Below are positions 8,809 through 17,850 of a stretch of DNA of 64,000 nucleotides, piece by piece (the first letter of the stretch is position 1; the number at the start of each line of letters is the position of its first letter). The notes under the pieces were generated by a model. It saw nothing but the letters and a program-made list of their open reading frames with translations. It searched no databases and had not been told where the DNA came from. The translations under genes and the position numbers were made by a program. The stretch comes from an uncultured Senegalimassilia sp. Its GTDB lineage: Bacteria; Actinomycetota; Coriobacteriia; Coriobacteriales; Eggerthellaceae. The stretch lies in contig NZ_CABQJR010000005.1 in assembly GCF_902464545.1 (NCBI RefSeq), positions 1 to 64,000 of the forward strand. Direction: 5' to 3'.

Positions 8809-9405
8809 ATGAGCGAAAGCGAGCACACGGGCAAGTTGTCGCAGAACAAGCGCAATCGCACCATTGCCACGGTGTGCGTGGTCGCAGCCGTGGCGGTTGC
8901 GGCGGTAGGGGGGTTCGCGGTTTGGCATAACCAGCCCAGCTTCTGCAACAGCATCTGCCACACGCCCATGAACGCATATGTGGAAAGCTATTACAACACC
9001 GATGGCACTATGCTTGCCAACGCGCACATGAAGGCGGGCAAGGACTGCCTGACGTGTCACGAGCCCAAGATCGAGGAGCAGGTGGTCGAGGGTATGCACT
9101 GGGTGACCGGCGACTACACGTTCGACGAGGACACGCAGCATCTGGTGAGCCGCAGCGGCGAGTTCGCCACTCAGGAGTTCTGCCTTAACGAATCGTGCCA
9201 CAACATGGACCTTGACAAGCTTGAGAAGAAGACCGAGTGGATGGCCTGGAATCCGCATGACTTCAGCGAGCACGGCGTCACCGACTGCGGCGACTGCCAC
9301 AAGATGCACAGCCAGTCCGTCATCACCTGCTCGGAGTGCCATTATCAGGCTGCCGAGGATGTGCCCGAGGGTTGGGACAGCATCCCGTATCGTGAGAAGA
9401 AATAG
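8809..9405 (+). CDS. Membrane-anchored multihaem cytochrome c (NapC/NrfH-like)
   Basis: A 198-residue protein with one N-terminal membrane anchor (TVCVVAAVAVAAVGGFAVW) and the rest outside the membrane. Five potential haem c sites are visible: CNSICH, CLTCH, CLNESCH, CGDCH and CSECH. Two depart from CxxCH, with three and four residues between the cysteines. NapC/NrfH relatives oxidise quinol and pass electrons to a periplasmic or extracellular reductase. The flavoprotein gene starts 15 bp downstream and is the expected partner; the Cgr1/Cgr2 pair of Eggerthella lenta has the same plan. AGGAGG precedes ATG 8809. The second cytochrome in this window (29823-30404) has the same five-site pattern. 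Confidence 0.88.
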   Translation: MSESEHTGKLSQNKRNRTIATVCVVAAVAVAAVGGFAVWHNQPSFCNSICHTPMNAYVESYYNTDGTMLANAHMKAGKDCLTCHEPKIEEQVVEGMHWVTGDYTFDEDTQHLVSRSGEFATQEFCLNESCHNMDLDKLEKKTEWMAWNPHDFSEHGVTDCGDCHKMHSQSVITCSECHYQAAEDVPEGWDSIPYREKK

Positions 9406-9420
9406 GGAAGGGGAACGATT

Positions 9421-10908
9421 ATGGACGTCAAGGGCAACGATGTTTCCCGTCGTGGTTTCCTCACGGGCGCGCTGACCTTCGGCATGGGCGCGATGGCGAT
9501 GGGCCTGACGGGTTGCGGCACCCCGCGAACACTTGAGGCGGAGGCCGCGCAGAACACCATCGACGGCGGCGAGTACGACATCGTCGTGGTGGGCGCGGGC
9601 GGCGCGGGCATGGCTGCGGCCGTGGGCGCGTGCGACCAGGGCGCAAAAGTGCTGCTTTTGGAGAAGATGCCGGTAGCGGGCGGCAACACCTGCTTCGCCG
9701 AGGGCGGCATGAACGCATGCTGCACGAAGTTCCAGAAGGCAGCCGGCATCGAGGACAGCGTAGATCTCATGTCCTCCGACACCTACGCGGGCGGTCACGA
9801 GAAGGGCAACATGGAGCTCATCCGCCACATGTGCGCCGGCTCGAGCGATGCTATCGACTGGCTTGATTCCATGGGGATCACGCTGTCGAAGCTGGGCACG
9901 TCTGGCGGTGCTTCGGTCAAGCGCATCCATCGCCCCGAGTCAGGCGAAGCCGTTGGCAAGTACATCGTGAAGGGCATGACCGAGCAATGTCGCCAGCGCG
10001 GCGTGTCCGCCGTGTGCAACACGAAGGTCGAGGAGATCGTCATGGACGACGGCAAGGTGGCGGGAGTCCGTGCCACCGACCCCAACGGCCTGCCCATCGA
10101 GTATCGCTGCCGCGCGCTCATCGTGGCAACGGGCGGCTTCGGAGCCAACAGCGAGATGCTGGCGCAGTACCGCCCCGAGCTTCGCGAAGCTGTGACCACC
10201 AACCAGCCGGGTACGCAGGGCGACGGCATCCTGTTCTCCCAGGCCGTGGGCGCCGATACCGTGGATATCGACCAGATCCAGGTGCACCCCACCGTCGAGC
10301 AGACCACCGCGACGCTGCTGTCCGAGAACATCCGCGGCGACGGCGCCATTTTGGTGAACACCGACGGCGTGCGCTTCACCAACGAGCTGCTCACGCGCGA
10401 CCGCGTGTCGGAAGCGGAATGGGCGCAGCCCGGGCGCGGAGCGTTCGCCGTGTTCGACCAGTCGGTGCACGACAACAACCTGTCGGTTGAGGAGAAGTTC
10501 GTCTCGCGCGGGCTCATCCACGTGGCCAACACTTTCGAAGAGCTAGCGCAGAAGATGGGCGTGCCGGTCGATGCGTTCGTGAACACGGTGACGTCGTACA
10601 ACGACAACATCGCCAACGGCGTGGACGACCCCATGGGGCGCACGAAGAGCCTGAACCCCCTGGAGAAGGCGCCGTACTACGCGCTTCCCGTCGCGCCGGG
10701 CGTGCACCATTGCATGGGCGGCCTGCGCGTGAACGCCGCGGCCGAGGTGCTCGACGCCGACGGCAACGCGATCCCGGGCCTATTCGCCGCTGGCGAGGTT
10801 ACCGGCGGCATCCACGGCGGCAACCGTTTGGGCGGCAACGCCGTGTGTGACATCAACGTCAACGGCCGTCAGGCGCAGGAAACCGCGTGCGCATACGTTT
10901 TCGCATAA
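9421..10908 (+). CDS. Tat-exported FAD flavoprotein, fumarate-reductase-like
   Basis: A 495-residue FAD-binding-2 family reductase. The twin-arginine signal SRRGFLTGALTFG is followed by a lipobox-like LTGCG. The dinucleotide fold is VVVGAGGAGMAAAVG. The residues that bind and protonate fumarate in Shewanella flavocytochrome c3 have plausible counterparts: His289 (QVHPT), Arg326 (LLTRDRVS, exactly 37 residues later as in that enzyme), His429/430 (GVHHCMGG) and Arg469 (GGNRLGG). It has no haem domain of its own; electrons would come from the cytochrome encoded 15 bp upstream. A C4-dicarboxylate or similar alpha,beta-unsaturated acid is the best guess. Eggerthellaceae carry many paralogues with diverse substrates, so fumarate is not certain. 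Confidence 0.88.
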   Translation: MDVKGNDVSRRGFLTGALTFGMGAMAMGLTGCGTPRTLEAEAAQNTIDGGEYDIVVVGAGGAGMAAAVGACDQGAKVLLLEKMPVAGGNTCFAEGGMNACCTKFQKAAGIEDSVDLMSSDTYAGGHEKGNMELIRHMCAGSSDAIDWLDSMGITLSKLGTSGGASVKRIHRPESGEAVGKYIVKGMTEQCRQRGVSAVCNTKVEEIVMDDGKVAGVRATDPNGLPIEYRCRALIVATGGFGANSEMLAQYRPELREAVTTNQPGTQGDGILFSQAVGADTVDIDQIQVHPTVEQTTATLLSENIRGDGAILVNTDGVRFTNELLTRDRVSEAEWAQPGRGAFAVFDQSVHDNNLSVEEKFVSRGLIHVANTFEELAQKMGVPVDAFVNTVTSYNDNIANGVDDPMGRTKSLNPLEKAPYYALPVAPGVHHCMGGLRVNAAAEVLDADGNAIPGLFAAGEVTGGIHGGNRLGGNAVCDINVNGRQAQETACAYVFA

Positions 10909-10929
10909 TAGAAGACGTTGAGCGTGTAT

Positions 10930-10967
10930 GCAAAAGCCGGGAGCGCGATCACGCTCCCGGCTTTTGC
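10930..10967 (+). terminator. Intrinsic terminator of the cytochrome-flavoprotein operon
   Basis: 16 bp perfect stem (10930-10945 and 10952-10967) with loop CGATCA and a CTTTTGC right side, 22 bp after the flavoprotein stop. Confidence 0.75.
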
Positions 10968-11124
10968 GCGCAATCGGGTAGTAGACGATGCAGGGTTTGC
11001 GCGAGGCTTTGCTTCGGCGATGGGAAACGTTGAGAACCGCCTGCATCGCTGATACGACAACGTGCTTATGCCGATTCGGCAAGTACGCTTGCTATAATTA
11101 TGCGCTTGAAAGAGGGAGGGGCGC

Positions 11125-12717
11125 ATGAACGACGAGATTTCCATGGCCGCACGGCGCGTGCATACGGCAAGCTGGCAGGAGTTCCGGTCCACGTATGGGC
11201 CAAGGTTCGCCGCCTGCTTCATGGGCTTGATCGCTATTCGCGTATGGACGCAATGCTGTCTGTACGATCGGTATACGGCAACCGATTCGGGCGCCGTCAC
11301 CATTATCGGAAACATGACGCGCGTCGCCCTCATCTTCATTCTCATGCTCGTGTTCTCGCGTATCCCGCTGAGCGGGCGCGCCCGACAGGCTCTTGACGTG
11401 CTATCGATGACGGCAATGACGTTGGCGCCTGCACTTTTGCTAGTGCAAATAGAATATCCGACGTTGCCGCTCGGCATTCCCGCATCCATGTTTGCGGGAT
11501 TGGGCATCGTGTGGGGCGGCGGCATGTGGATCACGTTCTTCGACCGCTTAGACGAGGGCGAGGCGCTTATATACTCGTTCGCATGTCTGGGAATCAGCGC
11601 GATTTTGGGCTTCGTTCTAGGATTCTTGCCGTTGCCTGCCGTGTTCGCCATCGGTTTGTTCATGCCGACGCTATCGTTCGTGTTGTTCAAGCAGGCCATG
11701 GACACGCTCGATGCGCGGCAAGACGTCATTCCCGAACCGAAACGCGACCGCGTCTACGACCACGAGAGTAAAACGCTTCCTCTGCGCATCCTTGTCGCCG
11801 TTGCGCTGCTTGATTTCGCGCTTGGCGTGGCACGCGGGTTCCCGGAGGGCACTTCCATCGTTTTGGCGCCTTCGTTCCAGCTTGCTCACCAGATCGCCGT
11901 GGCAGCGCTGTGCGCTGGCATCATCTGGTGGGTGCTCGTGCGCGGCCGTGGTTTGAGCTTCGGGGCGATGTGGTGGCTCGAGGTTGCCCTCATGGTCATC
12001 GGCGTGCTGCTTATCGTATCCCTTGACCAGGCGCAATTCGGGGCGATGCTCATCACCGTATCGAACACGTTCATGATCGGGCTGTTGTGGTATGGCGTGT
12101 ATGATTATTGCCGCCATAGCTCCATTCCGTCGTATCTGGTGCTCGCCGCCGTTTGGGCGGCCCATTTGCTTCCGCGCGAAGCTGGCCGCTACCTGGTTTT
12201 CCTGTTTGGACCCCAGCTTGGGCAATCAATGCTCGTCATTGCCGCATTGGTATGCCTGCTTGCGCTGAGCATGGCTGTGATGTTGCGAGGCAGCCAGCCG
12301 AAAGCACGGCGATTCTTCGCCACCTTCGGCACGCCCGATGCGCGCAAGGGCGCTTTGGAGCGCACCGTGGTGGCGGAAGCTGCGCCCGCGCAATGCGATG
12401 CCGGGGAAACGCAGGTGACGTCGGTTGCTGCTGCGTTCGAGGAAATTCCGAATGAGCAAGATGCCCGCGATGTAGAGGGCGCAACGTTCGAAGATGGCTT
12501 ACGGGCTCGCTGCTCGGCGCTGCAGGCACGTTTCGATTTAACCGATCGGGAAACCGACATGGTCTGGTATTTGGCGCAAGGGCGTAGCAAGGCGTTCATC
12601 AGCCAAGAACTTCACCTATCGGAAAACACCGTGAAAAGCTATACGCGCAATGTGTACTCAAAGCTTTGCATCCACTCCAAGCAGGAATTGCTCGACGCGC
12701 TGAGCGAGACCCGTTAG
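11125..12717 (+). CDS. LuxR-family regulator with polytopic membrane sensor domain
   Basis: A 530-residue protein. About residues 20-400 are a string of roughly twelve hydrophobic segments, and the last 65 residues are a LuxR helix-turn-helix (LTDRETDMVWYLAQGRSKAF, then LSENTVKSYTRNVYSKL). A charged, low-complexity linker (about 410-460) joins them. This architecture is characteristic of Eggerthellaceae, where such genes usually sit beside respiratory flavoprotein operons and are thought to regulate them. Here the cytochrome/flavoprotein pair ends 217 bp upstream. GAGGGAGGGG precedes ATG 11125. The signal is unknown; detection of a substrate or of redox state at the membrane is an inference. 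Confidence 0.87.
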   Translation: MNDEISMAARRVHTASWQEFRSTYGPRFAACFMGLIAIRVWTQCCLYDRYTATDSGAVTIIGNMTRVALIFILMLVFSRIPLSGRARQALDVLSMTAMTLAPALLLVQIEYPTLPLGIPASMFAGLGIVWGGGMWITFFDRLDEGEALIYSFACLGISAILGFVLGFLPLPAVFAIGLFMPTLSFVLFKQAMDTLDARQDVIPEPKRDRVYDHESKTLPLRILVAVALLDFALGVARGFPEGTSIVLAPSFQLAHQIAVAALCAGIIWWVLVRGRGLSFGAMWWLEVALMVIGVLLIVSLDQAQFGAMLITVSNTFMIGLLWYGVYDYCRHSSIPSYLVLAAVWAAHLLPREAGRYLVFLFGPQLGQSMLVIAALVCLLALSMAVMLRGSQPKARRFFATFGTPDARKGALERTVVAEAAPAQCDAGETQVTSVAAAFEEIPNEQDARDVEGATFEDGLRARCSALQARFDLTDRETDMVWYLAQGRSKAFISQELHLSENTVKSYTRNVYSKLCIHSKQELLDALSETR

Positions 12718-12825
12718 AAGCGTTTGATAACGAGTTAGCCCTTACGGCATCCCGCAAGGAATCGCATTGCGGTCCAGCCGGATCGGACTGCCGACAGCCG
12801 GTCCGAGAACGTGGCGATGGCCCGA

Positions 12826-14010
12826 TCAGGCTTGGGTGCCGTCGAGCTTCTTGATGACGATGGACAGCAGCGCGGCCGCAAGGGCGATGATGGCAAGCGT
12901 GAGCATGACGGGAGTGAGCCCGAAAGCGTCGCCGGCCATACCCAGGAACGGTTCCGCCACACCTCCAAGGCAGATGGCAACGCCGTACGTCAAACCCGAT
13001 GCCATGCCTAGATGCTGCGGCACGTAGCCCATTCCCACCGCAACCGCCGAGGGATAGAACAGGTCGATCCCGATGGCCAACACCGCAGTCAACGCCAAAG
13101 CCAGCCCAACCGAAGAGCCGTTCAGCGCGAACGCAGCACCGGCAAGAGCGGTGATGGCCAGACAGGCGATGGTTAGCCTATGCGCGCCCACCGCTTCGGA
13201 GGTGCGGCCAGAAAGCGCAGTACCCACCATGCCGGCGACGGAGAACAGCGAGATAGCTAGTGAACTTGCCGCCTCGGTTTGCCCGAGCACGTTCATAAGG
13301 AACAGCGGGATGAAGGCCATGAAGCCGTAGCTGAGGACGGACCGAAGCGACAACGTGACCATGATCAGCCCGAACAAGCCCCAACGTTCGGGACGCTCGA
13401 TGACCGCCGCATTGGACGCAGCAACGGCGTTCAGCGCCTTGAAGCGGCTGTTATGCAAGAAGAGCGCCGCTGCACACAACGCCGTGGGCGCAAGGAACAC
13501 GGCAAGCCCGTGCATGCCGAATACCGAAAGCGAAACAGCGGCCATGATCGGGCCGATGAAGAATCCCACGTTGCCACCGACGGCGAAGATGCTCATGCCG
13601 TTTCCCTTGCGCGCACCGGCCGCCAAGTTGGAGATGCGACCGCCTTCCGCATGGAACATGGCCACGCCAAACCCGCATACCAGGGCGCTTATAACGATAA
13701 GAGGATAGGAGCCGGCCCAGCCGATACCCGCCATACCTGCGCCGGCAAGCAACACGCCGAGTCCCATGAACCACGGGCATGCGCGACGGTCGCTTATCCA
13801 GCCGAACAGCGGCTGCACCACAGCCGACACGATATTGGCAGCGAACACCAGCATAACGGCCTGCGTGTACGAATAGCCGTCCACCACCAGAAAGGGCAGC
13901 ACTGCCGATAGCGCACCTTGGTTGATGTCCGAACATGCATGTCCGAGCATCGCCAAATAGTTTGAAACCCGATCGCCGTGTTGCGACGAGCGTGCGACCT
14001 TGGTAGCCAT
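12826..14010 (-). CDS. MFS transporter, fosmidomycin-resistance (Fsr)-like
   Basis: A 394-residue major facilitator with about 12 hydrophobic segments. GHACSDINQGALSAVLPFL at the N terminus, and later FHAEGGRISN and GMSIFAVGGNVGFFIGP, resemble the conserved segments of Fsr-type exporters as I know them. The cytoplasmic loop FGWISDRRAC matches the MFS loop-2/3 motif. ATG 14010 has AGGAGG at a long spacing of 12; an upstream ATG at 14067 has no ribosome-binding site. The physiological substrate is unknown; drug efflux or export of a small organic acid are both possible. Confidence 0.82.
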   Translation of the reverse strand: MATKVARSSQHGDRVSNYLAMLGHACSDINQGALSAVLPFLVVDGYSYTQAVMLVFAANIVSAVVQPLFGWISDRRACPWFMGLGVLLAGAGMAGIGWAGSYPLIVISALVCGFGVAMFHAEGGRISNLAAGARKGNGMSIFAVGGNVGFFIGPIMAAVSLSVFGMHGLAVFLAPTALCAAALFLHNSRFKALNAVAASNAAVIERPERWGLFGLIMVTLSLRSVLSYGFMAFIPLFLMNVLGQTEAASSLAISLFSVAGMVGTALSGRTSEAVGAHRLTIACLAITALAGAAFALNGSSVGLALALTAVLAIGIDLFYPSAVAVGMGYVPQHLGMASGLTYGVAICLGGVAEPFLGMAGDAFGLTPVMLTLAIIALAAALLSIVIKKLDGTQA

Positions 14011-14108
14011 GCGACCTGCTTGCCTCCTTCTCGATCGAAACGAACTCACCTGATAGGGCATGCTCAAATTAGTCTTGGAACGAACGCGTGTTCGATGTTA
14101 CCATAATA

Positions 14109-14146
14109 GAAAAGGGATGGCAGCAGAGATTTCCTGCAACCATCCC
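14109..14146 (-). terminator. Intrinsic terminator of the dicarboxylate symporter gene
   Basis: On the minus strand GGGATGG pairs with CCATCCC, with an inner GCAG/CTGC stem, followed by TTTTCTATT. It lies about 30 bp after the symporter stop at 14177. Confidence 0.72.
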
Positions 14147-14176
14147 GAAAGGCTCGAGCGTTTGACGCAGTGCGCT

Positions 14177-15496
14177 TTATGCAGCCTTGGCGGCCTGGCG
14201 CGCCTCCTTGCGCTTCTCCAGGGAGTCCACGCACACGGCGGCGGACTGGTCGCCGGTGATGTTGACGACGGTGCGCATCATGTCCAGCACGCGGTCGACG
14301 CCCGCGACCAGCGCGATACCCTCGACGGGCAGGCCGACGGACTGCAGCACCATGGCCAGCATGATCATGCCGGAGCCGGGCACGCCGGCGGTGCCGATGG
14401 AGGACAGCACGGCGGTCATGACGATGACGCACTGCTGGCCGAGGGTCAGGTCGATACCGAACACCTGGGCGATGAAGATGGCGCAAACGCCCTGGTAAAT
14501 TGCGGTGCCATCCATGTTGATGGTGGCGCCCAGCGGCAGCACGAAGCTGGAGACCTCACGGCGCACGCCCAGCTTCTCGGAGCACTCCATGTTGATGGGC
14601 AGCGTGCCCACGGAGGATGCGGATGCGAAGGCGAACGTCATGGCGCGGACCTGGCCCTTGAAGAACGTCAGCGGGCCCATCTTCGCGATGGCCTTCACCA
14701 TGCCGGAGTAGACCACCACCATGTGCAGGATCATGGCCAGGTAGGCCACCAGGATGAGCTTAAGCAGCGGCAGCAGGATGTCGGGACCGTTGGTGGCAAC
14801 CACGGGGGTGATTAGGCCGAACACGCCAAACGGCGCGATGGAGATGATCATGTGCATGATCTTGATGCAAACCTCGGACATGCCGTTGACGAAGTCGGCG
14901 ACGGGCTGCGCCTTCTTGCCGGCGGCCAGGATACCGAAGCCGAAGAACAGCGCGATCACGATGATCTGCAACATGCTGGCGTCGGACATGGGCTGCACGA
15001 AGTTGCTGGGGAAGATGTTGACGATGGTCTCGATGAAGGAAGGCGCGGCCTTGGCCTCATACGAAAGCTCGTCGGCGGTAAGGGTATAGCCGCCGCCAAC
15101 GTTGAACACATTCGCGATGATCAGGCCGATGACGATGGCGCATGCGGTGGTGCACAGGTAGTACGCGATGGTCTTGCCACCGATGGCGCCGACCTTCTTG
15201 ATGTCGGACAGGCTGATGACGCCGGCGATCATCGAGAAGATGACCAGCGGCACCACGATCATCTTGATGAGGTTCAGGAAGATAGTGCCCAGGGGCTTGA
15301 TGTAGGTGGTGGCGATATCAGGGGCGCCCTGCAGGGCAAGGCCGGCCACAACGCCCAAGGCCAACGCAATGAAAATCCACGTGGTAAGGGAAAGACGCTT
15401 GAACCAAGGCTTGTCGGCGTTTCCCGCGGAAACCGCTTCCGTAGCCTCCTTAACGTCTGCTTTGACCTCTTGCTCAAGGTCGTTGATCTTGGACAT
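14177..15496 (-). CDS. Dicarboxylate/amino acid:cation symporter (DAACS family)
   Basis: A 439-residue Na+ or H+ coupled secondary transporter of the GltP/DctA family. After a charged N-terminal tail (SKINDLEQEVKADVKE) it has about eight hydrophobic segments. The hairpin-2 signature SSVGTLPINMECSEKLG and the NMDGTAIYQGV motif of the substrate and cation site are intact. Family members take up C4-dicarboxylates, glutamate or serine; a C4-acid would suit a fumarate-type respiration. ATG 15496 follows AGAGAGGG; the frame to 15577 lacks such a signal. It is monocistronic with its own terminator. Confidence 0.88.
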   Translation of the reverse strand: MSKINDLEQEVKADVKEATEAVSAGNADKPWFKRLSLTTWIFIALALGVVAGLALQGAPDIATTYIKPLGTIFLNLIKMIVVPLVIFSMIAGVISLSDIKKVGAIGGKTIAYYLCTTACAIVIGLIIANVFNVGGGYTLTADELSYEAKAAPSFIETIVNIFPSNFVQPMSDASMLQIIVIALFFGFGILAAGKKAQPVADFVNGMSEVCIKIMHMIISIAPFGVFGLITPVVATNGPDILLPLLKLILVAYLAMILHMVVVYSGMVKAIAKMGPLTFFKGQVRAMTFAFASASSVGTLPINMECSEKLGVRREVSSFVLPLGATINMDGTAIYQGVCAIFIAQVFGIDLTLGQQCVIVMTAVLSSIGTAGVPGSGMIMLAMVLQSVGLPVEGIALVAGVDRVLDMMRTVVNITGDQSAAVCVDSLEKRKEARQAAKAA

Positions 15497-15938
15497 GTGA
15501 TCCCTCTCTAACTCAAAAACCCTTCCTATGCAGCCGCCGCTTGCGCGCGCTGCTGCAATTGAAGCGCCATAAGGCACAAACGCGCATTGTACCCGAAACT
15601 CTACGAAAACATCCCAAAACAGCCATCGTTTTCGGTCGCCGAGGGAAACTAGCGACGAAGGAACCGAGCCTGCACGTTTTATGGCGTAAGGTTTTTAGGT
15701 TGTTGCTGCAGCGTGGCTTCGAAGCAAATCGGGAGTCGCGCTAACTGGCGTAGCGAGCAAATCAGGGAGACTCAGAGTTTTCACGCGGGGTCATGCGAGA
15801 AAATCCTTCGAAGCTGGCAAAGAACTTTCCGACGCAGCGAATAGCGTCGGCATGCAGGACGACAATTGCGCCGACTGGCGCAGCAACTTAGATTGACATC
15901 TAAATGTATGTTCAATAATATCGATAATATATCTTATG
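15497..15938. other. Intergenic region without a convincing gene
   Basis: This 442 bp stretch lies between two minus-strand genes and should hold the symporter promoter and the EamA terminator. A 67-codon plus-strand frame (15541-15744) has no ribosome-binding site or recognisable domain. Base composition falls sharply toward 15940. Confidence 0.6.
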
Positions 15939-16964
15939 TTATCTTGGCTTCCCGCCCAACGTGACGAGCGCCAGCATGACCAGCATGAGCACCAATCCTG
16001 CCAAATCGAAGCCGGAGAATGCCGTGCCCAGGAACACGCAGGCGCACACGCTGGCGTTGATCGGCTCGACGGCGCCCAACAAGCTGCCGGTGACCGAGCC
16101 CACGAACGCCACGCCGCGCAGATACAGCGCGAACGACACGAACGTGCCCAGAAATGCCAGGCCTCCGATAAGCACCAGCCAGCCGAATGCGTCCATGCTC
16201 GCAACCGCCTCGGGAGCGCCCGCGCCCATGGCGAGCTGCATGGCGTACGCGATGCCCGAGCAGACGCACGTCACCAGCATGCCGACGCTCGTGGCCGCAA
16301 AACTGCCGAAACGGTCGAACAGGCCCGCAGCGCGCGGGGTCAGCACGTAGATTGCAACGCATACGGCGTTCAAAAGACCCCAGAACAGGCCGGCTGCCGG
16401 CAACATCAGCGTGCCCAGGTCGCCCTGCGTGGCGATAAGCACCGTGGCCGCGAAAGCGCAAATCAGGCCCACAAACTCGTTTCCCTTCGGCAAATGTCGC
16501 CCCATCACGCACGTGAACAGCATGACGAACACGGTGCTGAGCATCTGCAGCACGGTGGCGGTACCGGCGTTGGTGAACGCGATGGTCATAGCGTATGCGA
16601 ACTGGTCGACGAACAGCGCGGCGCCGAACACCAGGAAGAACAGCTTCACGCGCGGCTCGCTCTTCCAAATCAGCTCGAGCATATAGCGGCGCCGCAGCAC
16701 CAGCACGCCAAAGAAGAACAGCGTGGCCACCAGCGAGCGCACGGCCGTGGCGAACATGGGCGTGATGCCGTAATGCGAGAACAAGTGCTGCGCGCACGCG
16801 CCCGACACGCCCCACAGCCCGGCGCCCGCAAGCGCGCAGGCAATGCCGACCCAGAAAATGCGGCGCCGTTCGCCTACTGGCTGCTCGGCAAGCGGCTGCC
16901 TACTCGTTGGCTGGCTGGCATCTGCTGCTTGCTTGTTGGGCTGCTTCGCTTTCGTTTTCGCCAT
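15939..16964 (-). CDS. EamA/DMT-family permease
   Basis: A 341-residue drug/metabolite transporter with about ten hydrophobic segments forming two EamA repeats. The N-terminal tail is rich in Lys, Gln and Pro (about residues 1-35). GVSGACAQHLF at the start of the first repeat and FTNAGTATVLQMLSTVFVML fit the family. ATG 16964 follows GGGGAAGG. It is divergent from the deformylase-like gene across a region with a 12 bp periodic GCATGC array. Substrate unknown; EamA proteins move amino acids, purines or other metabolites. Confidence 0.82.
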   Translation of the reverse strand: MAKTKAKQPNKQAADASQPTSRQPLAEQPVGERRRIFWVGIACALAGAGLWGVSGACAQHLFSHYGITPMFATAVRSLVATLFFFGVLVLRRRYMLELIWKSEPRVKLFFLVFGAALFVDQFAYAMTIAFTNAGTATVLQMLSTVFVMLFTCVMGRHLPKGNEFVGLICAFAATVLIATQGDLGTLMLPAAGLFWGLLNAVCVAIYVLTPRAAGLFDRFGSFAATSVGMLVTCVCSGIAYAMQLAMGAGAPEAVASMDAFGWLVLIGGLAFLGTFVSFALYLRGVAFVGSVTGSLLGAVEPINASVCACVFLGTAFSGFDLAGLVLMLVMLALVTLGGKPR

Positions 16965-17044
16965 GTAAATTAAACCTTCCCCGATGTGTGGCGGCGTATA
17001 CGATAGAATATCGAAAGCGATTGTAGAGCAATACGTCGGCAAGT

Positions 17045-17102
17045 GCATGCGAGCGTGCATGCGGAAATGCATGCGTGCGTATCCGCAGATGCGCATGCAT
17101 GC
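17045..17102. repeat. 12 bp periodic GCATGC array
   Basis: GCATGC occurs at 17045, 17057, 17069 and 17093, all in 12 bp register with one degenerate unit at 17081, and again at 17097. It lies between the divergent EamA and deformylase-like genes. It could be a short tandem repeat or clustered regulator sites. Confidence 0.75.
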
Positions 17103-17141
17103 GCACGCGTTTTGCGCCGGCGTCGAAGCGAAGGAAGTCTT

Positions 17142-17564
17142 ATGGCTATCAAGGAACTGGTCCACGATGAAGCGGTGCTGTCCACTCCCTGCGAGAAGGC
17201 AACGGCTGAGGATGCCCAGGTGGCGCAGGATCTGCTGGACACCATGGCGTCGCTCGACGAGGCGGCCTGCCTGCACGCCAACCAGATCGGCGTGACGCAC
17301 AACCTGTTCGCCTATGTTGACGAGAAGGACAAGCAGCACGTCATGTTCAATCCCGTCATCAAGCTGGGCCTGGCTGCAAGTAAGCAGGTCGAAGGCTGCT
17401 TCACCCACGAAGAGCCCGTCACGGTCACCCGCTACGACCGCATCAAGGTCTCCTACGAGGAGCTGGTGGACGGCAAGCTGGCCCCCCGCAAGGGCGACTT
17501 CCGCGGCTGGGTCGCGCAGCTGATCCAGCACATGGCCGATCACGGCAAGGGCAAGTTCATCTAA
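17142..17564 (+). CDS. Peptide deformylase homologue lacking the catalytic Glu
   Basis: A 140-residue protein aligned by eye with the deformylase at 60275-60685. Motif 1 is ACLHANQIGV (normally GLAANQIG-like), motif 2 is EGCFT instead of EGCLS, and motif 3 is QHMADH instead of QHEIDH. Both zinc His residues and the Cys of motif 2 remain, but the catalytic Glu of HExxH is Met. A deformylase of normal mechanism needs that Glu, so it is probably inactive or does different chemistry. AAGGAAG precedes ATG 17142 and a strong terminator follows, so the gene looks maintained. An intact deformylase is encoded elsewhere in the window. Confidence 0.82.
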   Translation: MAIKELVHDEAVLSTPCEKATAEDAQVAQDLLDTMASLDEAACLHANQIGVTHNLFAYVDEKDKQHVMFNPVIKLGLAASKQVEGCFTHEEPVTVTRYDRIKVSYEELVDGKLAPRKGDFRGWVAQLIQHMADHGKGKFI

Positions 17565-17570
17565 GCGCTT

Positions 17571-17601
17571 ACGAGCCGAAGGGCACTCCCCTTCGGCTCG
17601 T
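17571..17601 (+). terminator. Intrinsic terminator after the deformylase homologue
   Basis: Stem ACGAGCCGAAGG / CCTTCGGCTCGT followed by TTTTCT, starting a few bases after the stop codon at 17564. Confidence 0.8.
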
Positions 17602-17668
17602 TTTCTATTGCGTGGTTTTGCGCTGCATTCCCTATTGCCCCGCTCTCGATTTCGCTGCTTCAGGCTGC

Positions 17669-17755
17669 GAAAATGGAATCAATTCCGCAATGTGCCCGAC
17701 TAGCCGTTGGAAATGAGTTCGAATCCATTTTCGCAAAAAGCAGCGCGTTTTCCGG
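17669..17755. repeat. Repeat block upstream of the 5'-nucleotidase, copy 1
   Basis: GAAAATGGAATCAATTCCGC (17669-17688) is followed by ATCCATTTTCGCAAAAAGC and TTCCGGAATC. The same order of elements occurs at 19961-20055 beyond the gene. Confidence 0.6.
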
Positions 17756-17850
17756 AATCGTGCGCGCGTATTATGGTCGTGCGTTACGAGTCACTTGGTT
17801 TACTTCTTGCGTCCACCCGCTTCGGCCTCTTCGCAGATTGGAGCATCCTT

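Noticed and set aside
15541..15744. 67-codon plus-strand frame in the symporter/EamA gap
   Set aside because: There is no ribosome-binding site and its basic composition resembles random translation.
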